DNA from: Brevibacillus fortis
GTDB taxonomy: Bacteria; Bacillota; Bacilli; Brevibacillales; Brevibacillaceae
DNA: 64,000 bases
Assembly (NCBI RefSeq): GCF_003013395.1
Contig: NZ_PXZM01000024.1
Coordinates: 1-64,000, forward strand
Direction of reading: 5' to 3'
Position numbers and translations under genes: made by a program. Below are positions 16,237-25,589 of this stretch, in pieces. Each line of letters starts with the position of its first letter. The stretch's first letter is position 1. The notes beneath the pieces are model-generated. The model was not told where the DNA came from and searched no databases. It worked only from the letters and a program-made list of their open reading frames with translations.

Positions 16237-17169
16237 ATGAAAAAAGCATTCATCCCTGTCATTCTCATGTTCATGCTCTTGCTTAGCGCTTGTGGGCAAC
16301 AGCAGGCTCAACCTGCACAACCAGAGACACCGGCGGCAGGCAACGAAACGAAAGAGGGAATGGTGGTTTACCAATCTGAAAAAGGACCTGTCGAGGTTCC
16401 GGCACAACCGAAACGAATCATCGGACTTACAAATGCCCCGAATATTGTATCTATAGAGGGTACACTTGTCGGAGTAGATCAATGGACGAAGCAAAATCCG
16501 CTTTTTAAAGAAAAATTAAAAGATGTGGAAGTCGTATCGGATGCAGATTTGGAGAAAATTCTTGCCCTGAAACCTGATCTGATTGTAGCGGGATCAGAAA
16601 TGAAAAATCTTGATCAGCTTAGCAAAATTGCGCCGACTGTCGTGTTTACGTGGGGCAAACTGGATTACTTGTCGCAGCAGTTGGAGATCGGCAAGCTGTT
16701 GAACAAGGAAAAGGAAGCCCAAGCATGGATGGATGATTTCAAGAGCCGTGCAAAAACAGCTGGTGAGCAAATTAAAGCGAAAATCGGTGAAAATGCAACA
16801 GTATCTGTGCTCGAGTATGACACGAAAGATTTTTATGTATTTGGAAATAACTGGGCGCGCGGCACGGAAATCCTCTATCAAGCAATGGGCTTAAACATGC
16901 CGGATAAAGTCCAAAAAGACGTTCTGAGCGCTGGTTACCATAAGTTATCGTTGGAATCGATTCCGGATTATGTTGGTGATTATCTCGTCCTCAGCAGAAG
17001 AAATGGTAGTAACAATGAATTCTTGCAATCCGTGACATGGAAAAACATTCCGGCAGTAAAAAATAATCGCATCATTGAGATTGACACGGAAGCGTCTACC
17101 TACAGCGATCCGATCACACTCGAATATTTGCTAAAAATCTATACGGAACAGTTTCTTGCCAAATCATAA
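16237..17169 (+). CDS. Ferric-siderophore ABC transporter substrate-binding lipoprotein
   Basis: 311 residues from ATG 16237 (AAGGAG upstream). A lipoprotein signal peptide MKKAFIPVILMFMLLLSAC ends in the lipobox LSAC. The mature protein has the FecB/BtuF-type two-lobe plan: VEVPAQPKRIIGLTN, then LEKILALKPDLIVAGSEMKNLDQLSKIAPTVV, a long linking helix, VLEYDTKDFYVFGNNWARGTEILYQAMGL, and YVGDYLVLSRR. It should bind an iron-siderophore complex outside the membrane. A Fur box precedes it, so expression is probably induced by iron shortage. No permease or ATPase lies next to it; it must use partners encoded elsewhere. A terminator follows. Confidence 0.93.
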   Translation: MKKAFIPVILMFMLLLSACGQQQAQPAQPETPAAGNETKEGMVVYQSEKGPVEVPAQPKRIIGLTNAPNIVSIEGTLVGVDQWTKQNPLFKEKLKDVEVVSDADLEKILALKPDLIVAGSEMKNLDQLSKIAPTVVFTWGKLDYLSQQLEIGKLLNKEKEAQAWMDDFKSRAKTAGEQIKAKIGENATVSVLEYDTKDFYVFGNNWARGTEILYQAMGLNMPDKVQKDVLSAGYHKLSLESIPDYVGDYLVLSRRNGSNNEFLQSVTWKNIPAVKNNRIIEIDTEASTYSDPITLEYLLKIYTEQFLAKS

Positions 17170-17195
17170 ATGCTTGGGAAACCAAGCATTTTTCT
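17168..17195 (+). terminator. Terminator of the siderophore-binding protein gene
   Basis: AATGCTTGG pairs with CCAAGCATT around GAAA and is followed by a T-rich tail. The left arm starts at the stop codon. Confidence 0.9.
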
Positions 17196-17292
17196 TTTTG
17201 CTTTTTGTTCATTTCCATTGTATCTGGAAATTGAAGTAAAATAGATGGGAGTCTATGGTTTGAACAAAACAACAGAAAAAAGAGGTGTAACG

Positions 17293-18054
17293 ATGGTAGA
17301 AGAGTTGTCGAATTACCTAAAGGAATGCGACATAGAAGTGGTTGCTGCGGAAGACTTTTCGGTACCTGCCACAAAGATAGATAAGCACAGCATCTTGGTT
17401 CTGCCTAGCTATAATATACTAGAGATGATAGAAGAAGCTGTGGACGAGGAGGGATCACTCTCTGATTATGTACATAACCAGCTAGAGGAAGTTCACCGCT
17501 TATCAGTGGAGGATGTCTTTCGACGAATTGTAGAATCTCGCCTATTATATACAGACATTTCATCCGAGTTGAAAAGTTTAGAAGGAAAGAACTTTGAAGG
17601 CATCTATCAGGCATATTCGCTGATCTGGGAAGGCCATGAGCTAATCGAAGAACAACTCAGTGAGACAGAGACCGAATCCTTTCTCATAAGTGAAAAATGG
17701 ATACAGGATCGATTAGAAGATGAGGCACTGATTGTTCTGGAATTGCCGTTATCGTCTGGTTATGAAGCACCGTTATGGGTTCCCATGGGAGGCTATAATG
17801 AATGCCCATTACCCGTTTACCAGTCGGTGATAGTAAAGCATTGGCAGGAGGCGTATGGAATCAAGGTTCTCGCTGTGACAGAAGATACTTGGATTTTTCA
17901 AGCTGGTTCAAAACCGCAGACTCGTCAGGAAGCACTCAAGCTGGCACAAGAGCATTTCATCTTTTGTCAGTACGTCTTGGATGAGTTTCCTTCAATAGGG
18001 CATTACGCAGATTATTTAATGAAACAGGATGTATGGTATTTTTGGTGGGATTAA
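17293..18054 (+). CDS. DUF4253 domain protein
   Basis: 253 residues from ATG 17293 with AGAGGTG upstream; earlier in-frame starts are possible. The C-terminal third matches DUF4253: APLWVPMGGYNECPLPVYQSVIVKHWQEAYGIKVLAVTEDTWIFQAG, followed by the helix ALKLAQEHFIFCQYVLDEF. In this family a GG(Y/W)NxCP stretch is conserved. The N-terminal half is acidic and helical and has no recognised domain. The role of the family is unknown. No signal peptide. It is not in an obvious operon. Confidence 0.8.
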   Translation: MVEELSNYLKECDIEVVAAEDFSVPATKIDKHSILVLPSYNILEMIEEAVDEEGSLSDYVHNQLEEVHRLSVEDVFRRIVESRLLYTDISSELKSLEGKNFEGIYQAYSLIWEGHELIEEQLSETETESFLISEKWIQDRLEDEALIVLELPLSSGYEAPLWVPMGGYNECPLPVYQSVIVKHWQEAYGIKVLAVTEDTWIFQAGSKPQTRQEALKLAQEHFIFCQYVLDEFPSIGHYADYLMKQDVWYFWWD

Positions 18055-18139
18055 CTCGCCATATTCCTGAAATATCTCCCGTGTTCCGACAATAAACATA
18101 ACAAGATACCAAAGAACACTGGGGAAGGAATGAGCAATC

Positions 18140-18577
18140 ATGCCTCAAGGAATACATGATGTGGAGCTGAACCTGCCCATCGGGGCGGTATGGCAGTTCG
18201 TGAGTATAGTGGAGAATTGGGTTCCACTGGTACCTGGCTACATCAGCCACGAGGTAATCAATGAACGACGTGTCACGTGGACGTTTACAGGCGATATCGG
18301 CATCATGAAGAAAACGATCAGCCTGCAAGTGGATATCACCGAATGGACGCCTCCGAACGAGGTGAGGTTTACCCTGACGGGGATCAGCGGGAATTTCACC
18401 GGGCAAGGCTACTTCAAAGCAAAAGCATTGGGGGAGGCGCGTACGAAAATGACGGGCTGTCTCGATATCACCGCCAATGGTGTGAAGGGTCCCATGATCA
18501 ATTCCATTCTGAAATCGAATTTGCCCAAGACGACCAAGGAGCTTGTGGAGGCTATCGGAAAACGTATAACGAAATAG
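18140..18577 (+). CDS. CoxG-like SRPBCC family protein
   Basis: 145 residues. The sequence follows the CO-dehydrogenase-subunit-G/SRPBCC pattern: an N-terminal strand GIHDVELNLPIGAVWQFVSIVENWVPLVPGY, the WTFTGDIGIMKKTISLQVDITEWTPPNEVRFTLTG sheet, and a C-terminal helix lining the ligand cavity (NSILKSNLPKTTKELVEAIGKRI). The fold binds hydrophobic ligands. No molybdenum hydroxylase genes are near, so a role in CO dehydrogenase maturation is unlikely here and the ligand is unknown. Start ATG 18140 after GGGGAAGGA. Confidence 0.82.
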   Translation: MPQGIHDVELNLPIGAVWQFVSIVENWVPLVPGYISHEVINERRVTWTFTGDIGIMKKTISLQVDITEWTPPNEVRFTLTGISGNFTGQGYFKAKALGEARTKMTGCLDITANGVKGPMINSILKSNLPKTTKELVEAIGKRITK

Positions 18578-18596
18578 CATCCTTGCCGCCAAAACG

Positions 18597-18624
18597 AAAA
18601 CACGCCAGCTCGGCGTGTTTTTTG
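18597..18624 (+). terminator. Terminator of the CoxG-like gene
   Basis: AAAACACGCC and GGCGTGTTTT pair around AGCTC and are followed by TTTG. Confidence 0.85.
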
Positions 18625-18628
18625 TGTC

Positions 18629-18811
18629 ATGTCCGTTTGGGAGATAAAGGAGGAGGCACCGGATGCGAAGGAATATCACAAGTCGAAAGGGACATTGCAA
18701 TTTCCGATCGATCAGCCCTTACCTTATGATCTGATTAGGAAAATCGTCCAATACCGAGTAGCGAGCAATTTGAAAAAAGCAGAGAGTAAATCAAAAAATC
18801 GGCGGAGTTGA
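18629..18811 (+). pseudogene. C-terminal remnant of a DUF1801 (YdhG-like) protein
   Basis: Sixty codons containing EYHKSKGTLQFPIDQPLPYDLI and RKIVQYRVASNLKKAE, the C-terminal helix region of DUF1801 proteins, which normally have 110-150 residues. The N-terminal two thirds are missing and no ribosome binding site precedes the ATG at 18629, which directly follows the CoxG terminator. I read it as a deletion remnant. Confidence 0.65.
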
Positions 18812-18843
18812 CGCTTAGAGACAGCGATCCTTATAATTTCTGT

Positions 18844-21480
18844 ATGACGATTCCAATTGTAACCACCAAACTGTATATGCCCCCGCCACGGTTGAAGATC
18901 GTTACCCGTCATCGACTGATCGAGCAGTTAAACGAGGGCCTAAACCGTAAACTGACGGTCATTTCAGCACCAGCAGGCTCCGGTAAAACGACACTTGTCA
19001 GTGATTGGCTCGCCAGTGGTGATCGACCCGTCGCTTGGATTTCCATGGATGAAGGGGATAATGCCCCTGCGCGTTTTCTTACATACCTTTTCACAGCTCT
19101 GCAAAATATTGGACCGAATATTGGATCGGGCATATTTCCTTTGCTCCATTCCCCTCAACCTCTACCAATCGAATGGATGATCACGACTCTGCTTCGTGAA
19201 ATAATGGCTATTCCCAACCCTTTTGTCCTTGTCTTCGATGATTACCACGTTTTGAAAACGGGGCCACTCGACGAGGCCATCTCTTTCCTGCTTGAACGCA
19301 TGCCCCCGCAGATGCATTTGGTAATGGTGACCCGCGAGGAACCACGTCTACCTATTGCTCGGTTACGAGTGCGGAACCAATTGAATGAAGTACGCGCATC
19401 CGATTTGCGCTTCACCTATTCGGAAGCAGCTGAATTTTTGGAGAAGGTGATGGGGTTAGAGCTATCACCGGAAAACATCGCCCTGCTCGAGTCACGCACA
19501 GAAGGTTGGATTGCGGGTCTACAGGTAGCTGCTCTTTCCATGAAAGAACAAAAAGATGTCGCAAGCTTCCTTCAATCTTTTTCCGGTAATCATCATTTTA
19601 TCCTCGACTATCTGGTAGAAGAAGTGCTCACCCAGCAATCTGCCAGTATTCAGACTTTCTTGCTGCATACATCCATCCTCGACCGATTGTCCGGTCCTCT
19701 TTGTGACGCAGTTTTTCGCCAAAGTCATACTTCAGGACAAGAAACTTTAACCTATCTCGAACGCGCCAATTTGTTTGTCGTCCCGCTAGACAGCGAGCGG
19801 CGCTGGTACCGCTATCACCATCTTTTTGCGGATTTACTGCGGCAGAGGCTCCGATCGACAACAGGAGAAGGCGAGCGAATCGTCGGAGAATTACACACCC
19901 ATGCAAGCATTTGGTATGAAGACAATGGTCTTGAGATGGAAGCTTTTCATCATGCAGTAGCAGCCAAGGATACATCGCGAGCAGCGCGACTCGTGGAGGG
20001 AGAGAGGATGCCGCTGCTATTTCGTGGTGGGGTAGTCCCTGTACTGGACTGGCTGGAGTCGTTACCACACGAGGAGTTGGATGCAAGGCCCGCGCTGTGG
20101 GTGATGTATGCCTCAGCCTTGCTGATGACAGGTCAAATGACTGGCGTTGAACCGAAACTGCTAGCCGCCGAAAAAGCACTGCAAAGCTTCGAGCCAGATG
20201 CCAAAGCCAGAGATACCATTGGGCATATCGCTGCCATACGCGCCACACTGGCTGTGAGCAAGCACCAATCAGAGGTCATCATGTCTGAGGCCAAGCGAGC
20301 CTTGGATTACCTGCACCCCGACAACTTGCCTGTCCGCACAGCCACTACTTGGTCGCTGGGGTATGCCTATCATCTCCATGGGAATCGTACCGCAGCCAGC
20401 AAGGCTTACCATGAGGCTTTATCGATCAGTGAGAAGATTGGCCATTTCGTCATCACCATGATGGCTACGCTTGGACTAGCGAAGCTACAGGAGGCAGATA
20501 ATCAGCTCCAACTGGCGGCTGAGACTTATCAGCATGTACGAAAATTGGCTGGGGAGCCTCCCTTGCCAGCTGCTTGTGAAGCGCATCTAGGCTTGGCCCG
20601 GATTTTTTATGAATGGAACGACCTGCATAGAGCGGAACACTATGGACAACAGTCTATTCAATTAGCAAGTCAGCTGGAGCAAACGGACAGAGGCGTGGCA
20701 GCGCAGGTGTTTTTGGCAAGACTGAAGCTAGCGCAGGGAGACGCTAGTGGAGCGGCAGCCATGATTGCAAAGGCTGAGCATGTTGCTCGCAAGCATTGCT
20801 TTGTCATACAGATATCCTCAATCGCCGAAGTACAAGTCCTCCTATTGCTTCAGCAGGATAACCTCACAATGGCGGCTCGTTTGGCACAGAAGCACGACCT
20901 TCCCATACTCCAAGCCCGTGTACTTCTGGCACAGGGAGATTCGTCAGCGGCACTTGCGATGCTCGAACCATTGCTCGTGCAGGCAGAGGCAAAACAGCTA
21001 GAGGATGAACGACTCAAAACCATGCTGTTGCTAGCGGTTGTTTGGCATGCGCATGGTGATCGAGCAAAAGCTACACAAATGGTGAGAGACGCTTTGGTTA
21101 TCGCGGAGCCGGGTGGCTTCATTCGCAGTTTTGTAGACGAAGGTATCCCGATGAAAATGTTATTGTGTGAGGTGGCAGTCCATGGAGAGATGCCACGATA
21201 TATAGAAAAGCTGCTTACGGAATGTAAAGGGGAAGGGCCGAAGGGGGAAGGCAACTCGAATCAACCCCGTCATGCAGCTTCCCTGATCGAGCCACTTAGT
21301 GAGCGAGAACTTGAAATTTTGCACCTCATCGCAAAAGGATTATCAAATCGTGATATTGCCCAGCAGCTGTTCCTCGCGCTCAGCACGGTGAAAGGGCATA
21401 ACCGGAATATTTTTGACAAACTACAAGTACAGCGGCGTACGGAAGCAGTCGCACGGGCTCGCCAGTTGGGCTTGTTGTAA
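18844..21480 (+). CDS. Large ATP-binding LuxR-family regulator (LAL/MalT type)
   Basis: 878 residues from ATG 18844; a TTG at 18808 extends the frame by 12 codons but its GGAG touches the codon. The N-terminal P-loop is [16 protein letters not shown] (about residues 42-55) and the sensor aspartates lie in [12 protein letters not shown] long helical-repeat middle (about 340-780, TPR-like) follows. The C-terminal 65 residues are a LuxR helix-turn-helix: [55 protein letters not shown]. This is the STAND-class plan of MalT, which activates genes when an inducer and ATP cause oligomerisation. The next gene downstream, an oxidoreductase, is the most obvious target. The inducer is unknown. Confidence 0.92.
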   Translation: MTIPIVTTKLYMPPPRLKIVTRHRLIEQLNEGLNRKLTVISAPAGSGKTTLVSDWLASGDRPVAWISMDEGDNAPARFLTYLFTALQNIGPNIGSGIFPLLHSPQPLPIEWMITTLLREIMAIPNPFVLVFDDYHVLKTGPLDEAISFLLERMPPQMHLVMVTREEPRLPIARLRVRNQLNEVRASDLRFTYSEAAEFLEKVMGLELSPENIALLESRTEGWIAGLQVAALSMKEQKDVASFLQSFSGNHHFILDYLVEEVLTQQSASIQTFLLHTSILDRLSGPLCDAVFRQSHTSGQETLTYLERANLFVVPLDSERRWYRYHHLFADLLRQRLRSTTGEGERIVGELHTHASIWYEDNGLEMEAFHHAVAAKDTSRAARLVEGERMPLLFRGGVVPVLDWLESLPHEELDARPALWVMYASALLMTGQMTGVEPKLLAAEKALQSFEPDAKARDTIGHIAAIRATLAVSKHQSEVIMSEAKRALDYLHPDNLPVRTATTWSLGYAYHLHGNRTAASKAYHEALSISEKIGHFVITMMATLGLAKLQEADNQLQLAAETYQHVRKLAGEPPLPAACEAHLGLARIFYEWNDLHRAEHYGQQSIQLASQLEQTDRGVAAQVFLARLKLAQGDASGAAAMIAKAEHVARKHCFVIQISSIAEVQVLLLLQQDNLTMAARLAQKHDLPILQARVLLAQGDSSAALAMLEPLLVQAEAKQLEDERLKTMLLLAVVWHAHGDRAKATQMVRDALVIAEPGGFIRSFVDEGIPMKMLLCEVAVHGEMPRYIEKLLTECKGEGPKGEGNSNQPRHAASLIEPLSERELEILHLIAKGLSNRDIAQQLFLALSTVKGHNRNIFDKLQVQRRTEAVARARQLGLL

Positions 21481-21563
21481 ATCCAAAACAATACTTAAGT
21501 ATCTGTAAGTCAATACCGTGCTCCCGCTATACTCATGGCAAAGTGGAGTATAGGAGGATGACA

Positions 21564-22475
21564 ATGAGAGCCGTGGTATGTACGAAATACGGATCGCCAG
21601 ATGTCTTGGAGCTGAAAGAAGTAGAGAAGCCTATTCTCAAGGAGAATGAAATTCTGATAAAAGTTCATGCCACCACTGTTACATCAGGAGACTGTAGGAT
21701 AAGAGCCTTCAAAAGTCCGTTTTTGCTCTGGATTCCCATGCGTCTCGTGCTCGGTCTCACAAAACCGAGAAATCCTATTCTCGGTGTAGAGTTATCTGGG
21801 GAAATTGAAGCGATTGGAAAACAGGTAAAGCGATTTAAAAAAGGGGATCAAGTCTATGCATTAAGCGGGATGCGATGCGGTGCGCATGCGGAGTACATCT
21901 GTCTGCATGAAAACGCCGTCGTGGGGGTAAAACCGACGAATGCGAGCTATGAAGAAGCCGCCGCGATTCCTTTTGGTGGAACGACTGCCTTGCATTTCTT
22001 TCGAAAAGGAAAGCTGCAAAAGGGACATAAAGTGCTGATCTACGGAGCTTCTGGGTCGGTAGGGACCTCCGCGGTACAGCTTGCCAAGTATTTTGGGGCT
22101 GAGGTGACTGGGGTATGTAGTACTGCCAATGTCGAGTTGGTGAAAGCGCTGGGAGCCGATTACGTCATCGATTACACGAAAGAGGATTTTACGAAAAAAG
22201 AAGAGCGGTATGACATTGTGTTTGATGCCGTTGGGAAAGCAACGAAGTCCCATTGTGTAAAAGCACTGGCGCCGAAAGGGAGATTCCTGACAGTGGATGG
22301 TCAAGGGATTGCAAAGGTGCGGACGGAGGATTTGAATTTTCTTAAAGAGTTGATGGAGGCAGGGGAGATAAAAGCGGTTATTGATAGATGTTATTCGTTG
22401 GAACAGGTACCGGATGCACATCGATATGTAGAGACGGGGCGCAAGAAGGGGAATGTAGTGATTAGGGTGGAATAG
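21564..22475 (+). CDS. Zinc-independent medium-chain dehydrogenase/quinone oxidoreductase
   Basis: 303 residues from ATG 21564, 7 bases after TAGGAGG (ATG 21558 is too close to it). N-terminal GroES-like part: [53 protein letters not shown]. The Rossmann part has the nucleotide motif [33 protein letters not shown], and [18 protein letters not shown] closes the protein. The structural and catalytic zinc ligands are absent, as in NADPH:quinone reductases and enoyl reductases. It lies 83 bases after the LuxR-type regulator on the same strand and is its likely target. Confidence 0.9.
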   Translation: MRAVVCTKYGSPDVLELKEVEKPILKENEILIKVHATTVTSGDCRIRAFKSPFLLWIPMRLVLGLTKPRNPILGVELSGEIEAIGKQVKRFKKGDQVYALSGMRCGAHAEYICLHENAVVGVKPTNASYEEAAAIPFGGTTALHFFRKGKLQKGHKVLIYGASGSVGTSAVQLAKYFGAEVTGVCSTANVELVKALGADYVIDYTKEDFTKKEERYDIVFDAVGKATKSHCVKALAPKGRFLTVDGQGIAKVRTEDLNFLKELMEAGEIKAVIDRCYSLEQVPDAHRYVETGRKKGNVVIRVE

Positions 22476-22526
22476 GTTAAAAGGAAATTTGAAAAAGAGG
22501 AAATAACTGTATTATGATAGTTTTAG

Positions 22527-22556
22527 GGAAGGCGTTCCTCGGCCTTCTTTTTTTAT
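22527..22556 (+). terminator. Terminator of the dehydrogenase gene
   Basis: GAAGGC and GCCTTC pair around GTTCCTCG and are followed by seven T residues. Confidence 0.85.
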
Positions 22557-22589
22557 TGTCTACTACTTGCGAAGGATTAGGAGAATGAT

Positions 22590-25517
22590 ATGGGGGCAAA
22601 AGGTAAAGAAATCACACGATATTTCAGGAGTGTAGTCGCGGCGAATACTCATACTGGAATTGATTTTAAGGTGGACCCATTTTATATTGTGAATCCAGTT
22701 GAACTTATCGACGGACAGATTGAAGCAGACGTCTGTAATAAAATCTTTTTGGAAGCAAACAAGGGCTTTGCAAACGAAGAAAACACGTCTCAAAAGGGTA
22801 CCATCAATGTCTTGATTTGCGCCAAAACAGTGAAAACTGTCTTTGAGGCATATGTGAAGATTCAAGAAGAAATAGAAGAATTGACTGGCCTATTTTTTAT
22901 TCCAGCGATTCTTCATAGAGATGGAAAGTTAAGGTATGATAGCGGCGATAAGAAGCTGCCATGGTTTCCAAGAGAGTACCTTCAGCCCATGGTGGAGCCT
23001 AAGTTGTCTGTTGGCTATGCGGATGAGGTTGATCAATTTATTAGTAACCATGTAGATCGAGTAGAACAACTCAAGACTTGGTCCGATTACGTTGAATTTT
23101 TTAAAGCGTTTTATGAGTCTATTACCGGGGCTAAATTCGAACATAACGAAATTCCAAATCGAGGAGGCGATGATTTGCCGCTTGAGTTGGAGAGTAATGT
23201 GTACCTCTTTATTGATAACACTGTACATTCTACCTATCATGTCATGAATTTGTACAACCATTTGTTGGAAAATGATCTACCCAAGGGTCTATATGAAAGA
23301 TTCATTTCAACCAAGCCAGCAAATCTTGATTCCCTAATCGAGAATAGCCTGTCGAATATGAAGCTGCACGCTGGTCAAATGGGGGGAGAGTTTCCTTTAT
23401 CTCCTTCGCAAAGAGAGGCAGTTAATCATTTTAATCACATGAGAGACGGCGATATTCTGGCAGTCAATGGGCCGCCGGGTACGGGGAAAACGACTCTTTT
23501 GCAATCCATCGTTGCCGATCTGTATGTCAAAAGGGCATTAAAGAAAGAAAAAGCGCCGCTTATCGTAGCGACATCGACGAACAATCAAGCAGTTACGAAT
23601 ATAATCACTTCATTTGGAAACATAAGTAGGGTTGGAATTTCTAATCTAGAGGAACGTTGGATTGAAGGGGTAACTAGTTTTGCTACATATTTTCCATCGG
23701 GACAAAAAGAAAAGGAAGCCCGAAATAATGGCTATCAATTCACTAATTCTAGAGGAGAGCATTTTGTTGCCAGTGTTGAAGCAAGAGAAAATCTCGAAAA
23801 ATCAAAGAACAAACTACTGCAAAGTTGCAATAAATATTTCGAAACAGAATATGTAGAATTAGCTGACTGCCAAACAAGGCTACACGAAGAATTATTGTTT
23901 TTTGAAGAGAGAAAACAAGCCTTATTAGTATTGTGCGACAAGTTAAATCAATTTGAATGCAAGGGGGAGAGAATAGATAGCTACCTCAATTTGTTGGAGG
24001 AAGGAATCGAGCAGCTTCAAAAGTCGATTCGAGACATTCCCATGCGAGTAAAGGAGTGGGAAGGGTGTTACAAAAAGATTCCATTTTTCTTTAGATGGTG
24101 CTCGAAGCGTGTACAAACAGAGTTCACGCTATTCATGAACGAAGAAGAGTGGACTTACTTGCAAGGCACTATGAAGCTAATCGAAATCAAAGAAATATAC
24201 AGCGTTCGTCTTACTGAATGTATTCGAGAGCTTGATGATCTCAAAAAGAAACGAGCTGCTGTAAAGAAATGGATCGAGCGGTATGATAGCGAATTAAAGC
24301 GATTAAATCAACATGGAATTGAATTGCATGAAAACGAAGCAAGCAAATATGATGTTTCAATCGACAAGATGAACGATTTGATAGATAAAAAGATTCGTTA
24401 TGTAGAGTTTTGGCTAGCCGTTCATTATTTTGAATGTCGGTGGGCAAACGGGGAAGATGCATTAACCGAGAAGCAAGTTGGGAAGTCCTTTAAGAATGTT
24501 TTGGAGAAATTCTATAACCGACTTGCAATGATTACTCCTTGTCTGGTGATGACTTTTTTCATGCTTCCGAAACAATTCTTGGCATATGGCGACCAAACTA
24601 ATTTTTTTCTGTATAACTACATCGATTTGCTTATTGTGGATGAAGCGGGGCAAGTATCTCCAGAAATCGGTGCAGGTGCATTCGCACTGGCAAAAAAAGC
24701 GATCGTTGTTGGGGATGTCTATCAAATTGAGCCAGTGTGGAGCATAAATCGAGCATTGGATAAAGCACTTGCACTTTCCAGTGGAGCGATTAATGAATTG
24801 GACAGGTATGAACAATTAGAATTATGTGGATTAAATGGATATGGCTCAAGTGTGATGAGAGTGGCCGCCAAAAGCTGCCGTTATCAAAAATATGAGGAGC
24901 GGGGATTGTTTCTATCTGAGCATCGTCGCTGTTATAACGAAATAATTGATTATTGTAACAAGCTGGTCTACAAAGGGAATTTGGAGCCGAAACGAGGAAA
25001 AGGGAAGGAACATGCAGGGCGAGCCTTAATACAGTGGCCTCAAATGGGATATCGACAGATTGACTCTGAAAACTCTAGCAAGCAAGGAACGAGCAGATAC
25101 AATCGACGGGAGGCAGCCCAGATAGCTGAATGGTTGAACGATCATTTTGCACAAATTCAGGCGGCATATCCAAAGGAAGCAGAGCGAAATTTACTTGGAA
25201 TCATTACTCCGTTTAAGGCACAGGTTCGTTGCATCCAAACAGAAATTGGAAAGCAGGCTCCCCATTTACGTTCGAAAATAAGCGTCGGTACCGTGCATAC
25301 TTTCCAAGGAGGAGAACGAAATGTCATTCTCATGTCTACCGTGTATGGAAGGAACGAAGGTTGCTTTTTTATGGATGCAAACAAGAGTTTGATGAATGTC
25401 GCAGTGTCTAGGGCTAAAGATCACTTTTTTGTATTTGGCGATAACCAGTGCTTGAAAGACGAGCCAAGTAGTGCAAGTGGGTTGCTTAAGGCAAGTCTAG
25501 TGGGGAATTCAATATAG
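22590..25517 (+). CDS. UPF1-like superfamily 1 helicase, stand-alone and AT-rich
   Basis: 975 residues. Helicase motifs are intact: Q-motif region FPLSPSQREAVNH, Walker A GPPGTGKTT (294-302), motif Ia IVATSTNNQAVTNI, Walker B LLIVDEAGQVSPE (about 681), motif III KAIVVGDVYQIEPV, and motifs V-VI GTVHTFQGGERNVILMSTV (about 900) and NVAVSRAKDHFFVFGD (about 937). This order is the COG1112/DNA2-NAM7-UPF1 type, acting on single-stranded RNA or DNA. Between Walker A and B lie about 380 residues rich in Glu/Lys and probably coiled. The N-terminal 260 residues are unassigned, and I see no PLD nuclease motif (HxK). Base composition is lower in GC than its neighbours. It is a single gene between terminators, compatible with horizontally acquired defence or RNA-processing cargo. 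Confidence 0.88.
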   Translation: MGAKGKEITRYFRSVVAANTHTGIDFKVDPFYIVNPVELIDGQIEADVCNKIFLEANKGFANEENTSQKGTINVLICAKTVKTVFEAYVKIQEEIEELTGLFFIPAILHRDGKLRYDSGDKKLPWFPREYLQPMVEPKLSVGYADEVDQFISNHVDRVEQLKTWSDYVEFFKAFYESITGAKFEHNEIPNRGGDDLPLELESNVYLFIDNTVHSTYHVMNLYNHLLENDLPKGLYERFISTKPANLDSLIENSLSNMKLHAGQMGGEFPLSPSQREAVNHFNHMRDGDILAVNGPPGTGKTTLLQSIVADLYVKRALKKEKAPLIVATSTNNQAVTNIITSFGNISRVGISNLEERWIEGVTSFATYFPSGQKEKEARNNGYQFTNSRGEHFVASVEARENLEKSKNKLLQSCNKYFETEYVELADCQTRLHEELLFFEERKQALLVLCDKLNQFECKGERIDSYLNLLEEGIEQLQKSIRDIPMRVKEWEGCYKKIPFFFRWCSKRVQTEFTLFMNEEEWTYLQGTMKLIEIKEIYSVRLTECIRELDDLKKKRAAVKKWIERYDSELKRLNQHGIELHENEASKYDVSIDKMNDLIDKKIRYVEFWLAVHYFECRWANGEDALTEKQVGKSFKNVLEKFYNRLAMITPCLVMTFFMLPKQFLAYGDQTNFFLYNYIDLLIVDEAGQVSPEIGAGAFALAKKAIVVGDVYQIEPVWSINRALDKALALSSGAINELDRYEQLELCGLNGYGSSVMRVAAKSCRYQKYEERGLFLSEHRRCYNEIIDYCNKLVYKGNLEPKRGKGKEHAGRALIQWPQMGYRQIDSENSSKQGTSRYNRREAAQIAEWLNDHFAQIQAAYPKEAERNLLGIITPFKAQVRCIQTEIGKQAPHLRSKISVGTVHTFQGGERNVILMSTVYGRNEGCFFMDANKSLMNVAVSRAKDHFFVFGDNQCLKDEPSSASGLLKASLVGNSI

Positions 25518-25540
25518 ATCATCTTAATCAATACAAAACG

Positions 25541-25566
25541 GAGGTTGCCAATGAGGCAACCTCTTC
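25541..25566. terminator. Terminator after the helicase gene
   Basis: GAGGTTGCC (25541-25549) and GGCAACCTC (25555-25563) pair around AATGA and are followed by TTC. It lies between the convergent helicase and P450 genes. Confidence 0.75.
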
Positions 25567-25589
25567 ACGCTCTGCGAATGGTTTCACCA

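Noticed and set aside
18808-18843. TTG 18808 as start of the LuxR-type regulator.
   Set aside because: The GGAG touches the TTG with no spacer and the added 12 residues do not belong to the family, so ATG 18844 was preferred although it has no clear ribosome site.
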